Assembly: GCF_001746915.1 (NCBI RefSeq)
Contig: NZ_MJGC01000037.1
Coordinates: 1 to 64,000 of the forward strand
From: Desertifilum tharense IPPAS B-1220
GTDB taxonomy: Bacteria; Cyanobacteriota; Cyanobacteriia; Cyanobacteriales; Desertifilaceae
Reading direction: 5' to 3'
Length of the DNA: 64,000 nt
The notes under the pieces are model-generated. The model was given only the letters and a program-made list of their open reading frames with translations, searched no databases and had not been told where the DNA came from. Made by a program: the position numbers and the translations under genes. Of this stretch, positions 18,256 through 27,796 are shown one piece after another. Every line of letters starts with the position of its first letter. Position 1 is the first letter of the stretch.

Positions 18256-19581
18256 CTAAGCATCGCCACCCACATTCAGCAGGCGACGGGTTTCATTCGC
18301 AGCAGACTGTAACGCCCGTTCGGGGGTAAACCGTCCGGTTAGCGCGCCATTGAGGTAGCGCTGCAAAATATCGGAGGCTTGGGCATACTGCGGAATGGGG
18401 GGGCGCAATACTGCACTTTCGACCACTTCTAGCAATTGGGGATAGTGAGCGTATCGTGCTGTAATTTCTGGATCGGTAAATAAGGAACGCCGCGAGGGAA
18501 CGTAACCGGTTTCGAGGATAAAGCGCCGTTGGGCTTCTTCGCTGGTGAAATACTCAATGGCCGTCCAGGCTTCATCGGGGTGCGCGGAGTTGACTGCAAT
18601 TCCAAATCCCCATCCGCCTAAGCACGCGCCGCTGGTGCTATCGGGTTGAGCCACCATTGGGCGAATGCCAATCCGACCGGCGACGGGCGAGTCTTCGTTC
18701 GCTAAGGGCCACACATAGGGCCAGTTGCGGAGGAAGGCGGCTTGACCGCTTTGGAAGAAGCGACGGGTTTCTTCTTCGGCGTAGGTGGTGACGCCAGAGG
18801 GGGAAATGCCCTGTTGAATGGTGCTACGGAGGAAGTTGACGGCTTCTAAGGCTTCTGGGCGATCGAGTCCGACTTCGTTGGTTTCGGGGTTGACCCAAAA
18901 TCCGCCAAAGCCTTGCAGGATTTCGACAAACATGGCTGATAGGCCTTCATATTGCCGTCCTTGCCAGACATAACCCCAGTTGACATCGGTATTTTGTTGA
19001 ATCTGTTGAGAAATCTCGACGAGTTCTGTGAAGGTTTCGGGGGGTTGCGCGCCCACTTGTTCGAGTAAGTCGGTGCGGTAATATAACATTCCCACATCGG
19101 AGCGGAAGGGAATGCGATAGAGGCGATCTTCGTAGCGTCCCCCTTGGACATCTTGTTCTAGGAAGTCTTGGTTTAACTGGGCGGCGTTAACGCGATCGTC
19201 TAAGGGTAATAACCATCCGGCGGCCGCAAATTTGGGCGTCCAGATGACATCCATCATAATCAGGTCGTAGGGAGAATCTCCTAATAGGAAGGCGGAGGTG
19301 TACAAATCCTCCTGTAAGTTGGTTTGGTTGGGGCCTTCAATCAAATTGATTCTGATATTGGGATGGGCTTCCTCAAAGGCCGGGATCAGTACATCTCTCC
19401 AAGCCGGAACCTCTGTGGAGTTCATCATTAAGCTGAGGGTCACGGGTTGTTGCGTGTTTCCGGGCAGGGCAACTAACGCGTGAAGTCCGAAAAGAAAGGC
19501 GAGTGTTATCCCAAACAAGCGCCAGAATTTCCGCCTTAGTAGGTGGGCTTGCACCTGACTAAGCCAAGGAATACTGTTCAT
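18256..19581 (-). CDS. Sugar ABC importer solute-binding protein
   Basis: 441 residues, the first gene of the operon. A basic N-terminus (LLRRKFWRLFG) precedes a hydrophobic segment (ITLAFLFGLHALVAL), consistent with a Sec signal or membrane anchor; no lipobox cysteine is seen. The mature part has the family 1 extracellular binding-protein pattern: PAWRDVLIPAFEEAHPNI, SPYDLIMMDVIWTPKFA and GGWGFGIAVNS with AWTAIEYFTSEEAQ near the C-terminus. It should capture the periplasmic sugar and deliver it to the two permeases. The composition resembles trehalose/maltose-type and glucosylglycerol-type (GgtB) binding proteins, but the ligand is not determinable here. Confidence 0.88.
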   Translation of the reverse strand: MNSIPWLSQVQAHLLRRKFWRLFGITLAFLFGLHALVALPGNTQQPVTLSLMMNSTEVPAWRDVLIPAFEEAHPNIRINLIEGPNQTNLQEDLYTSAFLLGDSPYDLIMMDVIWTPKFAAAGWLLPLDDRVNAAQLNQDFLEQDVQGGRYEDRLYRIPFRSDVGMLYYRTDLLEQVGAQPPETFTELVEISQQIQQNTDVNWGYVWQGRQYEGLSAMFVEILQGFGGFWVNPETNEVGLDRPEALEAVNFLRSTIQQGISPSGVTTYAEEETRRFFQSGQAAFLRNWPYVWPLANEDSPVAGRIGIRPMVAQPDSTSGACLGGWGFGIAVNSAHPDEAWTAIEYFTSEEAQRRFILETGYVPSRRSLFTDPEITARYAHYPQLLEVVESAVLRPPIPQYAQASDILQRYLNGALTGRFTPERALQSAANETRRLLNVGGDA

Positions 19582-19977
19582 CTTTTAAAAGTAATTTAGA
19601 GGTTTCTAGAAGTATTCAGTATTTCTATTGATACCGCGATTTTGTTCGTTATTAACCTGTTTTTGGGATTAATGAAAAAAAACTCAATATAATTTGATTT
19701 AACTTTAATCAGGATAAATATACCTAATTGGAAGATGATTGTTTTTTATAAAATTGGCATCTATCTAGAGAGAGAATTTAAGGGGTTTAATTCGTTTCCA
19801 AAGTAATAATTTTAACAGACAAAAGGGAGAGAAATTTCGTAAATTGTAGGAAAAATTGTTTACAAATTGTGGGTTTGTTAACGTTTCCAGACGCTTTGAG
19901 TATCAAAAAGCCAGACAATAGGAACAAGCAAAATTTACAAACGCGATCGCATTTAATCTCCTCAGAAGGAGTTGTTA
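19582..19977. other. AT-rich divergent promoter region
   Basis: About 395 bases between the leftward sugar importer and the rightward amidase. It is clearly AT-rich (runs such as TTTTTTATAAAATTGG). AGAAGGAG at 19964-19971 is the Shine-Dalgarno of the amidase. Promoters for both directions must lie here; I could not fix -35/-10 elements with confidence. Confidence 0.6.
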
Positions 19978-20970
19978 ATGGTTAATTATACGCTAAAGGC
20001 TACTTGCGAAACGGTTCATGTCGGGGGGTTTTCTTGCCAGTTACCGCCCGTCCTCCAGATTGCTTCAGGCGATCGCATTGACGTAGAAACCTATACCGGA
20101 TATTACATCTACTCCCATGCCCCGGCTGAATTTGTCACCCCAGAACTCCTCGACATCTGCCAGAACCTGCCCCCAGACCGAAAAGTGGGGCCCGGCCCTC
20201 ACCTACTCACCGGCCCGGTTTACATCCAAGATGCCCTCCCTGGCGATATTTTAGAAATCCGCCTCGAAGCCATTACCCCCCGACTGCCCATCGGCTTTAA
20301 CGCCATTCGTTCCGGCTGGGGGGCTTTACCCCAAGAGTTTCCCGACCCGGCGCTGCGTTTTATTCCCCTCAACCTCGAAACCCAAACCGCCGAATTTCCG
20401 CCCCAAAGCGGCATTCACCTGCCCCTGCAACCTTTCTTCGGCATTCTCGGCGTCGCCACCCCTGACGATCCGCATTCCTCTGTACCCCCAGGGCACTATG
20501 GCGGTAATATTGATAACCGAGAACTCCAAGCCGGATCGCGAGTTTTCCTCCCCGTCCTCGTACCGGGTGCCCTGTTCTCCATCGGAGACGGCCATGCCGC
20601 CCAAGGCGACGGCGAAGTCAACGTAACGGCAATTGAAACCTCAATGAATGGCAGCATTCAACTCATTTTGCACAAACATCTCAACCTGACGGTTCCCTTT
20701 GCCGAAACCCCGACAGACTTTGTGGCGATGGGATTTGGCGAAACCCTGGATGAAGCCTTTGCCCAAGCTTTAAAAAATCTGATTGGTTTTGTAGAAAAAC
20801 TCACCGGAATTTCCGCTGAAGAAGCCTATATTTTATGTAGTTTAGCCGCCAGCTTCCGGATTACCCAAGTCGTCAATTCCCCAACCAAAGGCGTACATGG
20901 TTTATTACCCAAAGCCATTTTACCCAGCGTTGAATCTTGGGAAGCCCCATTCACGACCCTGAACCCATGA
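19978..20970 (+). CDS. Acetamidase/formamidase family protein
   Basis: 330 residues from the ATG at 19978, six bases after a strong AAGGAG; the frame opens with TTG at 19972. It has the FmdA/AmdA pattern: an N-terminal beta-rich half containing GPHLLTGPVYIQDALPGDILEI near residue 80, PPGHYGGNIDNREL near 175 and SIGDGHAAQGDGEV near 205. The family hydrolyses formamide or acetamide to ammonia and the acid. A nitrogen-scavenging role is plausible. Its last bases overlap the start of the TauE/SafE gene (ATGA), so the two are translationally coupled. Confidence 0.9.
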   Translation: MVNYTLKATCETVHVGGFSCQLPPVLQIASGDRIDVETYTGYYIYSHAPAEFVTPELLDICQNLPPDRKVGPGPHLLTGPVYIQDALPGDILEIRLEAITPRLPIGFNAIRSGWGALPQEFPDPALRFIPLNLETQTAEFPPQSGIHLPLQPFFGILGVATPDDPHSSVPPGHYGGNIDNRELQAGSRVFLPVLVPGALFSIGDGHAAQGDGEVNVTAIETSMNGSIQLILHKHLNLTVPFAETPTDFVAMGFGETLDEAFAQALKNLIGFVEKLTGISAEEAYILCSLAASFRITQVVNSPTKGVHGLLPKAILPSVESWEAPFTTLNP

Positions 20971-21743
20971 CCACCATCCAACTCTTGCTACTGGCAGGCG
21001 GAGGGCTGTTTTCGGGGATACTCGCGGGATTTTTAGGCATTGGCGGGGGAACCGTGCTGGTTCCCCTCCTCGTGACCCTCGGTTATACTCCCGTTGAATC
21101 CGTCGCCACCAGCAGTTTAGCGATCTTAATGACCTCGCTTTCTGGGAGTATCCAGAATTGGCGCATGGGCTTTTTTCGCTTCAAGCAGGTCTTTTATATC
21201 GGTCTTCCGGCGATTTTTACCGCCCAACTGGGGGCTTCCCTCGCCAACTGGGTCCCCGACTATATTCTGCTTGTCACCTTTGGCTTGCTGCTGTGGTTAA
21301 ATATTTACCTGGTGCAACTGCGAAAACAGATTACCCAAGATGTAGAAGCCGCCAGACATGAATCTTCCAATCCCTTACTTGCCCGCCTGTTTACAGGGGG
21401 GGCGGCTGGTTTTTTAGCCGGATTTTTCGGCGTTGGGGGTGGAGTAATTATGGTTCCCTTGCAAATCCTGCTTTTAGGGGAAACCATTAAAACTGCAATT
21501 CAAACCAGCTTAGGGGTAATTGTGATTACGGCGGTTTCTGCTTGTGTGGGTCATGCTTGGCGCGGTAATGTGTTACTACTAGAAGGGCTGTTATTAGGGA
21601 TAGGCGGATTAATCGGGGCGCAGGTGAGTACCCGCTTTCTCCCCAAGTTACCGGATCGCACGGTGACAATCGCCTTCCGCACATTGCTGGGTCTCTTATC
21701 GATTTATATTTTTGTTCAAGCCTGGGTGAGTTATCACGGCTAA
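20967..21743 (+). CDS. TauE/SafE-family membrane exporter
   Basis: 258 residues from the ATG at 20967, which overlaps the amidase stop by four bases; ten further codons upstream lie inside the amidase and are unlikely. About eight membrane spans are predicted. The two halves each carry a glycine-rich signature: GILAGFLGIGGGTVLVPLL near residue 15 and GFLAGFFGVGGGVIMVPLQ near 155. The family exports sulfite, sulfoacetate or other organic anions. Coupling to an amidase suggests export of an acid product such as formate or acetate (inference). Confidence 0.88.
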   Translation: MTTIQLLLLAGGGLFSGILAGFLGIGGGTVLVPLLVTLGYTPVESVATSSLAILMTSLSGSIQNWRMGFFRFKQVFYIGLPAIFTAQLGASLANWVPDYILLVTFGLLLWLNIYLVQLRKQITQDVEAARHESSNPLLARLFTGGAAGFLAGFFGVGGGVIMVPLQILLLGETIKTAIQTSLGVIVITAVSACVGHAWRGNVLLLEGLLLGIGGLIGAQVSTRFLPKLPDRTVTIAFRTLLGLLSIYIFVQAWVSYHG

Positions 21744-21785
21744 TTGAAGATTCGCGGTTCTGCTTAATTTGGCTTCATACTGCAC

Positions 21786-24700
21786 ATGATTTTCAATGCC
21801 CTTTCCCGTCGCGTTACTCAAATTTCGCAAACGGTGAGTTTACGCACGTTGCTAGCCGCCCTGTTTGTCCTCCAAGTGGTGATTGGCGTGGGGGTAGCGG
21901 AATGGCTATCCTTTCAGAATGGGCAAAAAGCGGCGAATCAGATTGCGCGCCAGTGGTTGACAGAAGTTAGCGAACGGGTGGAGTCCAATTTAAATACCTT
22001 TTTAGCAACGCCGCCGCTGGTTAATCAACTCAGTGCCAATGCGATCGTGCGCGAGAATTTGGATGTGCGGAATCTTCGCACCCTAGAGACGCTATTGTGG
22101 CAAAATTTACTCTCGTTTGATGCGGTGAATGCGATCGCCTTTGGGAACGCAACTGGCGAATATACCGCCCTGACTCGCATGGTTTCCCCGGAAGGAGAAC
22201 TCACCTACACCATTGAACGGGCAGATGCCGATACCAACGGGCAACTGATTCGCGAAACCATTGACGCCCAAGAACAAATCTTTGAGCGGATCAACCTCGC
22301 TACCTACTACGATACGCGCCAATTGCCGTGGTTTCAAGCCGCCATTTGGGCCCGCAGGCCTGTGTGGAGTCCTGTATTTCTGAAATTTAATGGCACCCGG
22401 ATCGCGCCAGCGATCGCAGCAGTGCAACCCGTCCATCGCCCCAACTTTACCTTGCAAGGGGTAGCGGCGATTTTTCTGAATCTGCAAGACATCAGCACCT
22501 TTTTACAGCGCCTTCCCCTGAGTCAGTCGGGGGAAATTTTTATTTTAGAACCCACAGGCGAACTGATTGCCACCTCCTCCGAAGAAGACTTGCTGGTGAG
22601 AGAGGTGAGAAATACGCGGCGCAGATTTGCGGCGGAAAGTCAAAATCCGGTGATTCAAACCGTTGCCAACACGATCGGCAATCTTCAGACCCTGCAAACC
22701 AGCCGCCAGTTACAATTTAAACTGGGGCGCGATCGCTATTTTGTGCAGCTAACCCCCTATGGCGATCCGCGCGGTTTGAATTGGTTGGTAGGCGTCGCCG
22801 TCCCAGAAAGCGACTTTTTGGGGCCGCTGCAAACCTATAAGCAAACCGCCTTGCAAGTGGCGCTGGTGGCGATCGCGATCGCGATTATTGTGGGTACCCT
22901 AACCGCCAGTTGGATCGCCCAACCCATTCAACAACTCAGCCAAGCGGCCCTGCTTTTACCCCAAGGCACCCATCTAAGTTTACCCGCAGTCCGAACCATT
23001 GAAGTTCGCCGCCTGGTGAAAGCCTTCAACCAAATGGCCCGCCAACTGCAACAATCGTTTAATGAATTAGAAGTCCGAGTCGAAGAACGTACCGCCCAAC
23101 TGCGCGACGCCAACCAACTCCTAACCAGTGAAGTTCTCGAACGTCAGCGTTCCGAACAAACCTTGCGCCAAACCGAGGCCATGAATCGGAGTTTACTGCA
23201 AGCGATTCCCGATTTAATGATGCGCGTGCGCGAGGATGGGATTTTTTTGGACTTTTGGCCCTCCAAGCGGATTGAATCGGTGGTAGAAACGCATCTAGTG
23301 GTCGGTAAAAGCGTGTTTGAGGTGTTGCCCAAGGAGGTGGCCCAAGGGCGACTCGAAGCGGTGCAAAGGGCGATCGCCTCCGGAGAAACCCAATACCATG
23401 AATATCAGATTGAGTTTCCTGGAGAAATCCGCTACGAGGAGTCGCGCATTGTCCCCTGCGGCAAAGATCAAGCCCTGGTGATGGTTCGCGACATTACCGA
23501 TCGCAAACATGCTGAGGAAGCCTTGCGTTTATCGGAAGAAAAGTATTCTAAGGCGTTTCTGTCTTCTCCGGAATACGTCACGATGAGTACGGTTTGCGAT
23601 GGGCGCTACATTGAGGCCAATGATAGCTTTTTACAAGCCTTTGGCTATACCCGCGCTGAAGTTATCGGTCAAAACGCCCTAGATTTAGGCATTTGGGTGC
23701 AACCCGAACATCGCTTGCAGATGCGTCAGTTGCTAGAAACGCAAGGTTTTATAAGAAATGTGGAAGCCAACTTTCGGCGTAAATCGGGGGAGGTGTTAAT
23801 TGTTTTAATTTCGGCGGAGATTATTGAGTTGGGGCGCGAAGCCTGCGTTCTGGCGGTGATGCAAGATATTACCGAACGCAAGCAAGCGGAAATGGCGTTG
23901 CAATATCGCCTGGAAATTGAGCATTTAGTCACGACGATTTCGGCTAATTTTATCAATCAGCCCCCCGAACAGGTGGATGAGGCGATCGCGATCGCGTTGC
24001 AAGCCATTAGCGAATTTACTCAAGTCGATCGTAGTTATGTTATCGCTTGGTCTGGGGAAACTCAACTTGAAGCCAGCGCCCTCAGAAAAACGCACCAATG
24101 GCAAATCCCTGATTCTCCCCTACCGCAGGAGTTGGCGAACCGCTGGCATGAATCGGAGTTAGACTGGGCGCTAACCCAACTGAAGCGTTTAGAAATTCTC
24201 CATATTCCCCAAGTAGCAGAATTACCCCCAGAGGCGAAACGCTTTCAAGAGTGTTTGCAAAGTCAGGGAATTCAATCGCTGATTTGGGTTCCGATGATTT
24301 GCGAGAGTAAAAATACCGGCTTTTTGGGATTTGAGACGGTGCGATCGCCCCATCATTGGGCAGATGAAGACCGGGCTTTATTACAAATTGTCGCCGAAAT
24401 TCTCACCAATGCCCTCACCCGCAAGCAAGCCCAAGAAGCCTTACAGCAATTTGCCCAACGCGAGGCGCTTTTGAACCGTTTGGCAAGTGCGATTCGCAAT
24501 TCTCTAGATTTGGAGATGATTTTGGAGACGGCGGTTCATGAAATGCGCCAGCTTTTAGGCGGGGAGTCTCGTAGCAATCGCGCTTTCTTTGCTTGGTTCC
24601 GTTCCAATGAGTTACAACCCTATTGGGAAGTGGTTAAGGAGTCAAAAACGGAGGGTTTGCGGAGTTTTGTGGGCTGCTATCCGTTTTTTATCACGACGGA

Positions 24701-25637
24701 GAACCCAGAGATTTTCTTAGAAAATCTTTCCATCTATTTAAACATTCTGCGGGTGAATGATATTAGTCAGATTGGCGATCCAGTCGCCCAACGCTTTTAT
24801 CAAGATTTGGGATTTCAGGCGTTACTCAGCGTTTCCATTCACACCCATTCTGGGCAAATTGGATCGATTGGGTTTGTAGAATGCGATCGCACTCGGACTT
24901 GGAGTAGCAGCGAGATGGAATTGTTGCAAGCTGTCGCCGATCAATTGGCGATCGCCATTTCCCAAGCCGAACTCTACGAAGAAGCCCGTTCTGCCCAAGC
25001 CCAATCGGAACGCCTGCTATTAAACATCTTACCGGAAGCGATCGCCGAACGCCTCAAACAAGAGGAACATAATATTGCGGATAGTTTTGAAGAAGCGACG
25101 GTTTTATTTTCTGATATTGTCGGGTTTACTCAAATCTCGGCCCGGATTTCTCCTACGGAATTGGTTAAACTTTTAAATGAGATTTTCTCGACGTTCGATC
25201 GGCTTGCAGAAAAGCATGGTTTAGAGAAAATTAAAACCATTGGCGATGCTTATATGGTGGTGGGTGGAATTCCTAACCGCCAGCGAGATAGCGCCGCCGC
25301 CGTGGCCCAAATGGCCTTAGATATGCAAACCGCCATTCAAAGGTTTAAACAAGATAATGGCGAACCTTTTTCAATTCGGATTGGCATTAATACCGGCCCC
25401 GTGGTGGCTGGAGTGATTGGTCTGAGAAAATTTATTTACGATCTCTGGGGAGATACCGTCAATGTTGCTTCGCGGATGGAATCTCAAGCCTTACCAGGAA
25501 GCATTCAAGTGACTGAAATTATCTACCAGCGTTTGCGCGATCGCTTCCACTTTGAAAAGCGCGGAACCATTCCGATTAAAGGGCGCGGTGAAATGGTGAC
25601 ATACCTCCTCAAAGGTAGACTCGATTCAACTTATTAA
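21786..25637 (+). CDS. Membrane-bound adenylate cyclase with Cache, HAMP, PAS and GAF domains
   Basis: 1,283 residues. Span 1 at ~20-45, a ~300-residue periplasmic Cache-type sensor, span 2 at ~355-380 (VALVAIAIAIIVGTLTASWI), HAMP and coiled coil to ~450, two PAS domains (each ending in DIT(D/E)RK), two GAF domains, then a class III cyclase at ~1090-1270. The cyclase keeps metal-binding FSDIVGFT, the KTIGDAYM lysine and the aspartate in FIYDLWGDTVNVASRME; this Lys/Asp pair predicts ATP rather than GTP as substrate. The usual cyclase lead-in (LLLNILPEAIAERLKQ) is present. It should turn a periplasmic and a cytosolic signal into cAMP. It stands 42 bases after the exporter gene. Confidence 0.92.
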   Translation: MIFNALSRRVTQISQTVSLRTLLAALFVLQVVIGVGVAEWLSFQNGQKAANQIARQWLTEVSERVESNLNTFLATPPLVNQLSANAIVRENLDVRNLRTLETLLWQNLLSFDAVNAIAFGNATGEYTALTRMVSPEGELTYTIERADADTNGQLIRETIDAQEQIFERINLATYYDTRQLPWFQAAIWARRPVWSPVFLKFNGTRIAPAIAAVQPVHRPNFTLQGVAAIFLNLQDISTFLQRLPLSQSGEIFILEPTGELIATSSEEDLLVREVRNTRRRFAAESQNPVIQTVANTIGNLQTLQTSRQLQFKLGRDRYFVQLTPYGDPRGLNWLVGVAVPESDFLGPLQTYKQTALQVALVAIAIAIIVGTLTASWIAQPIQQLSQAALLLPQGTHLSLPAVRTIEVRRLVKAFNQMARQLQQSFNELEVRVEERTAQLRDANQLLTSEVLERQRSEQTLRQTEAMNRSLLQAIPDLMMRVREDGIFLDFWPSKRIESVVETHLVVGKSVFEVLPKEVAQGRLEAVQRAIASGETQYHEYQIEFPGEIRYEESRIVPCGKDQALVMVRDITDRKHAEEALRLSEEKYSKAFLSSPEYVTMSTVCDGRYIEANDSFLQAFGYTRAEVIGQNALDLGIWVQPEHRLQMRQLLETQGFIRNVEANFRRKSGEVLIVLISAEIIELGREACVLAVMQDITERKQAEMALQYRLEIEHLVTTISANFINQPPEQVDEAIAIALQAISEFTQVDRSYVIAWSGETQLEASALRKTHQWQIPDSPLPQELANRWHESELDWALTQLKRLEILHIPQVAELPPEAKRFQECLQSQGIQSLIWVPMICESKNTGFLGFETVRSPHHWADEDRALLQIVAEILTNALTRKQAQEALQQFAQREALLNRLASAIRNSLDLEMILETAVHEMRQLLGGESRSNRAFFAWFRSNELQPYWEVVKESKTEGLRSFVGCYPFFITTENPEIFLENLSIYLNILRVNDISQIGDPVAQRFYQDLGFQALLSVSIHTHSGQIGSIGFVECDRTRTWSSSEMELLQAVADQLAIAISQAELYEEARSAQAQSERLLLNILPEAIAERLKQEEHNIADSFEEATVLFSDIVGFTQISARISPTELVKLLNEIFSTFDRLAEKHGLEKIKTIGDAYMVVGGIPNRQRDSAAAVAQMALDMQTAIQRFKQDNGEPFSIRIGINTGPVVAGVIGLRKFIYDLWGDTVNVASRMESQALPGSIQVTEIIYQRLRDRFHFEKRGTIPIKGRGEMVTYLLKGRLDSTY

Positions 25638-25851
25638 GTCCCTAATCGATCGTCCATCCTTGAGAGGTTTTGCTGGCTGTTTGTTCTCAGAGTTCTTGAA
25701 ACCCAGAATCACAAACTCAACCGCGATCGCCATAGCCACTGAGCCTAAAGTTTGCTATATAGGATACAGTAAAAATCATTGAATTTTACTAAGTTCCAAC
25801 TGATAATAAAATCTTCAAGTCTTAACTTACTTAGCTCCAGAGGTCAACGCC

Positions 25852-26907
25852 ATGCAGGACTTTACCCCTTCTCTAAGTCGTCGCAAACTCTTAAAGTATG
25901 GCGCGATCGCACTCGGTACCAGTATCGTCACCGCCTGTAATGGCAACCCCACCGCAACCAACTCTTCCCCGTCTCCTAACGGTAGCTTAGATCGCGTGAC
26001 CTATGGGACCAACTGGTACGCCCAAGCCGAACATGGTGGATTTTATCAAGCGGTTGCCACAGGCATCTATCGAGACCACGGTTTAGATGTCACCATCCGC
26101 ATGGGAGGGCCCCAAGTCAACGGCACGCAACTGTTAATGGGAGGGGCGGTAGACTTCTTTATGGGTTATGGTTCCGACGCCCTAAAAGCCATTCAAGAGA
26201 ATATCCCCAAAGTCACCGTCGCCGCTATTTTCCAAAAAGATCCGCAAGTTTTAATTGCCCATCCCGATGTCGGCGTCTCCAGCCTAGAAGACTTGCGAGG
26301 CAAACCCATCTTAGTCTCAGCCGCAGCCAACACCACCTACTGGCCCTTCTTGCAAGCAGAATTTGGCTTTACCGACGACCAAAAACGCCCCTATAACTTT
26401 AACCTCGGCCCCTTCTTAGCCGATAAAGGCGTTGCCCAACAAGGTTATCTCTCCTCAGAACCTTACAAAATTCAGAAAGAAGCCGGATTTGAACCCGTCG
26501 TTATTCTACTGGCAGACCAAGGCTATACACCCTACTCCACCACCATTGAAACCCGTCAAGAAGTGGTCGCGAACAACCCCGACTTAGTACAGCGCTTTGT
26601 CGATGCCTCCATTAAAGGCTGGTATAGCTATCTCGACAATCCCGAACCGGGCAATCAACTGATTAAACAAGATAACCCAGAAATGACCGATGATGTCTTA
26701 GCCAATGGTTTAGCCAAACTCAAAGAATACGGCATCGTTTTGTCCGGAGAAGCCCAAAGCCAAGGGATCGGGGCAATGACTGACGAACGCTGGCAATCTT
26801 TCTTTGACATTATGGCCCAGGCGGGCGTCCTTCCCCAAAACTTAGACTATCGCCAAGCTTACACCCTGCAATTTGTGAACAAAGGCGTCGATTACTACAA
26901 AAGTTAG
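25852..26907 (+). CDS. NMT1/THI5-type ABC solute-binding lipoprotein
   Basis: 351 residues. The N-terminus has a twin-arginine motif (LSRRKLLKYG), a hydrophobic stretch and a lipobox (SIVTAC), so a Tat-exported lipoprotein is predicted. The mature part follows the NMT1/THI5-like pattern: TYGTNWYAQAEHGGFYQAVATGIY near the start, LLMGGAVDFFMGYG, and QEVVANNPDLVQRFVDASIKGW near residue 245. The family binds thiamine precursors, riboflavin, sulfonates or nitrate-like ligands. It heads a run with its ATPase, permease and a cytosine-deaminase-like enzyme, which points to a nitrogen heterocycle as ligand (inference). Over 200 bases upstream I found no TPP or purine riboswitch motif. Confidence 0.88.
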   Translation: MQDFTPSLSRRKLLKYGAIALGTSIVTACNGNPTATNSSPSPNGSLDRVTYGTNWYAQAEHGGFYQAVATGIYRDHGLDVTIRMGGPQVNGTQLLMGGAVDFFMGYGSDALKAIQENIPKVTVAAIFQKDPQVLIAHPDVGVSSLEDLRGKPILVSAAANTTYWPFLQAEFGFTDDQKRPYNFNLGPFLADKGVAQQGYLSSEPYKIQKEAGFEPVVILLADQGYTPYSTTIETRQEVVANNPDLVQRFVDASIKGWYSYLDNPEPGNQLIKQDNPEMTDDVLANGLAKLKEYGIVLSGEAQSQGIGAMTDERWQSFFDIMAQAGVLPQNLDYRQAYTLQFVNKGVDYYKS

Positions 26908-26975
26908 TTAGACCCCCCACTCCCTGAAAAATCGATGCACAATAACAGAGATAGCCCACCTCGATCTTGAAGTTA

Positions 26976-27782
26976 ATGAGTCTAGAACGACCCGCCATTA
27001 CCTTGACCCATGTCCGCAAAGCCTATGCGAATGGGACGGTTGCCTTACAAGACATGAGTCTGACCATTCAAGAGTCGCAATTTGTTAGCTTAGTGGGGCC
27101 TTCCGGATGCGGTAAAAGTACCGTTTTGCGGCTAATGGCAGGTTTGGGAACCCTTAGTTCTGGGTCAATTGAGTGGGGGGAACATCAGTCGCAACGCCAG
27201 CTAGCCTTTGTGTTTCAAGATGCGGCCTTAATGCCTTGGGCAACGGTTCTCGATAATGTTTTGCTACCGTTAAAGCTAGCGGGACAACCGAGAAGCAAAG
27301 CCTTGCCCACAGTGCGCGAAGCCTTGCATTTGGTCGGGTTAGATCGCTTTGCCCAATCTTACCCCCGCGAACTGTCCGGGGGAATGAAAATGCGGGCTTC
27401 AATTGCGCGGGCGTTGGTGACGCAACCTAGCGTTCTGTTGATGGATGAACCGTTTGGGGCGTTGGATGAAATTACCCGCAGCAAACTCAATGGCGATGTG
27501 TTGGAGTTGTGGAGTCAGAAACAGTGGACTGTGGTGTTTGTGACTCACAATATTTATGAGGCGGTGTATTTATCCAATCGGGTGATTGTAATGGCTGCCC
27601 GTCCGGGACGAGTGGTTGCGGATATTGCCATTGATGCGCCCTATCCCAGAACAGAGGAGTTTCGGACTTCTGCCTTGTATAACGAATATTGTCGCGAAGT
27701 CCAGGATCGCTTATCCGAAGCGATGGAGGTGAAGCAGTCAACCCCAGTTTATTCTCAGGTTTCGCCTAGGCCGTCAATTTAA
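26976..27782 (+). CDS. ABC importer ATPase (SsuB/TauB/ThiZ type)
   Basis: 268 residues from the ATG at 26976; a TTG three codons earlier opens the frame. Walker A GPSGCGKSTVLRL, Q-loop FQDAALMPW, signature LSGGMKMRASIARALV and Walker B VLLMDEPFGALDE are intact. Short, with no TOBE domain, as in nitrate/sulfonate/thiamine-precursor importers. The permease gene follows after 14 bases. Confidence 0.9.
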   Translation: MSLERPAITLTHVRKAYANGTVALQDMSLTIQESQFVSLVGPSGCGKSTVLRLMAGLGTLSSGSIEWGEHQSQRQLAFVFQDAALMPWATVLDNVLLPLKLAGQPRSKALPTVREALHLVGLDRFAQSYPRELSGGMKMRASIARALVTQPSVLLMDEPFGALDEITRSKLNGDVLELWSQKQWTVVFVTHNIYEAVYLSNRVIVMAARPGRVVADIAIDAPYPRTEEFRTSALYNEYCREVQDRLSEAMEVKQSTPVYSQVSPRPSI

Positions 27783-27796
27783 GTCAAGGATTGCCA

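Noticed and set aside
15199..19581. Naming the operon ggtBCDA (glucosylglycerol transport)
   Set aside because: Order and families fit, but the substrate cannot be separated from trehalose, maltose or sucrose by eye.
24480..24990. Bilin-binding GAF in the adenylate cyclase
   Set aside because: The second GAF lacks the paired cysteine and WGLLxxH pattern seen in the diguanylate cyclase.
25640..25851. TPP riboswitch upstream of the NMT1-type importer
   Set aside because: No CTGAGA or ACCTGA...GATAATGC core motifs were found.
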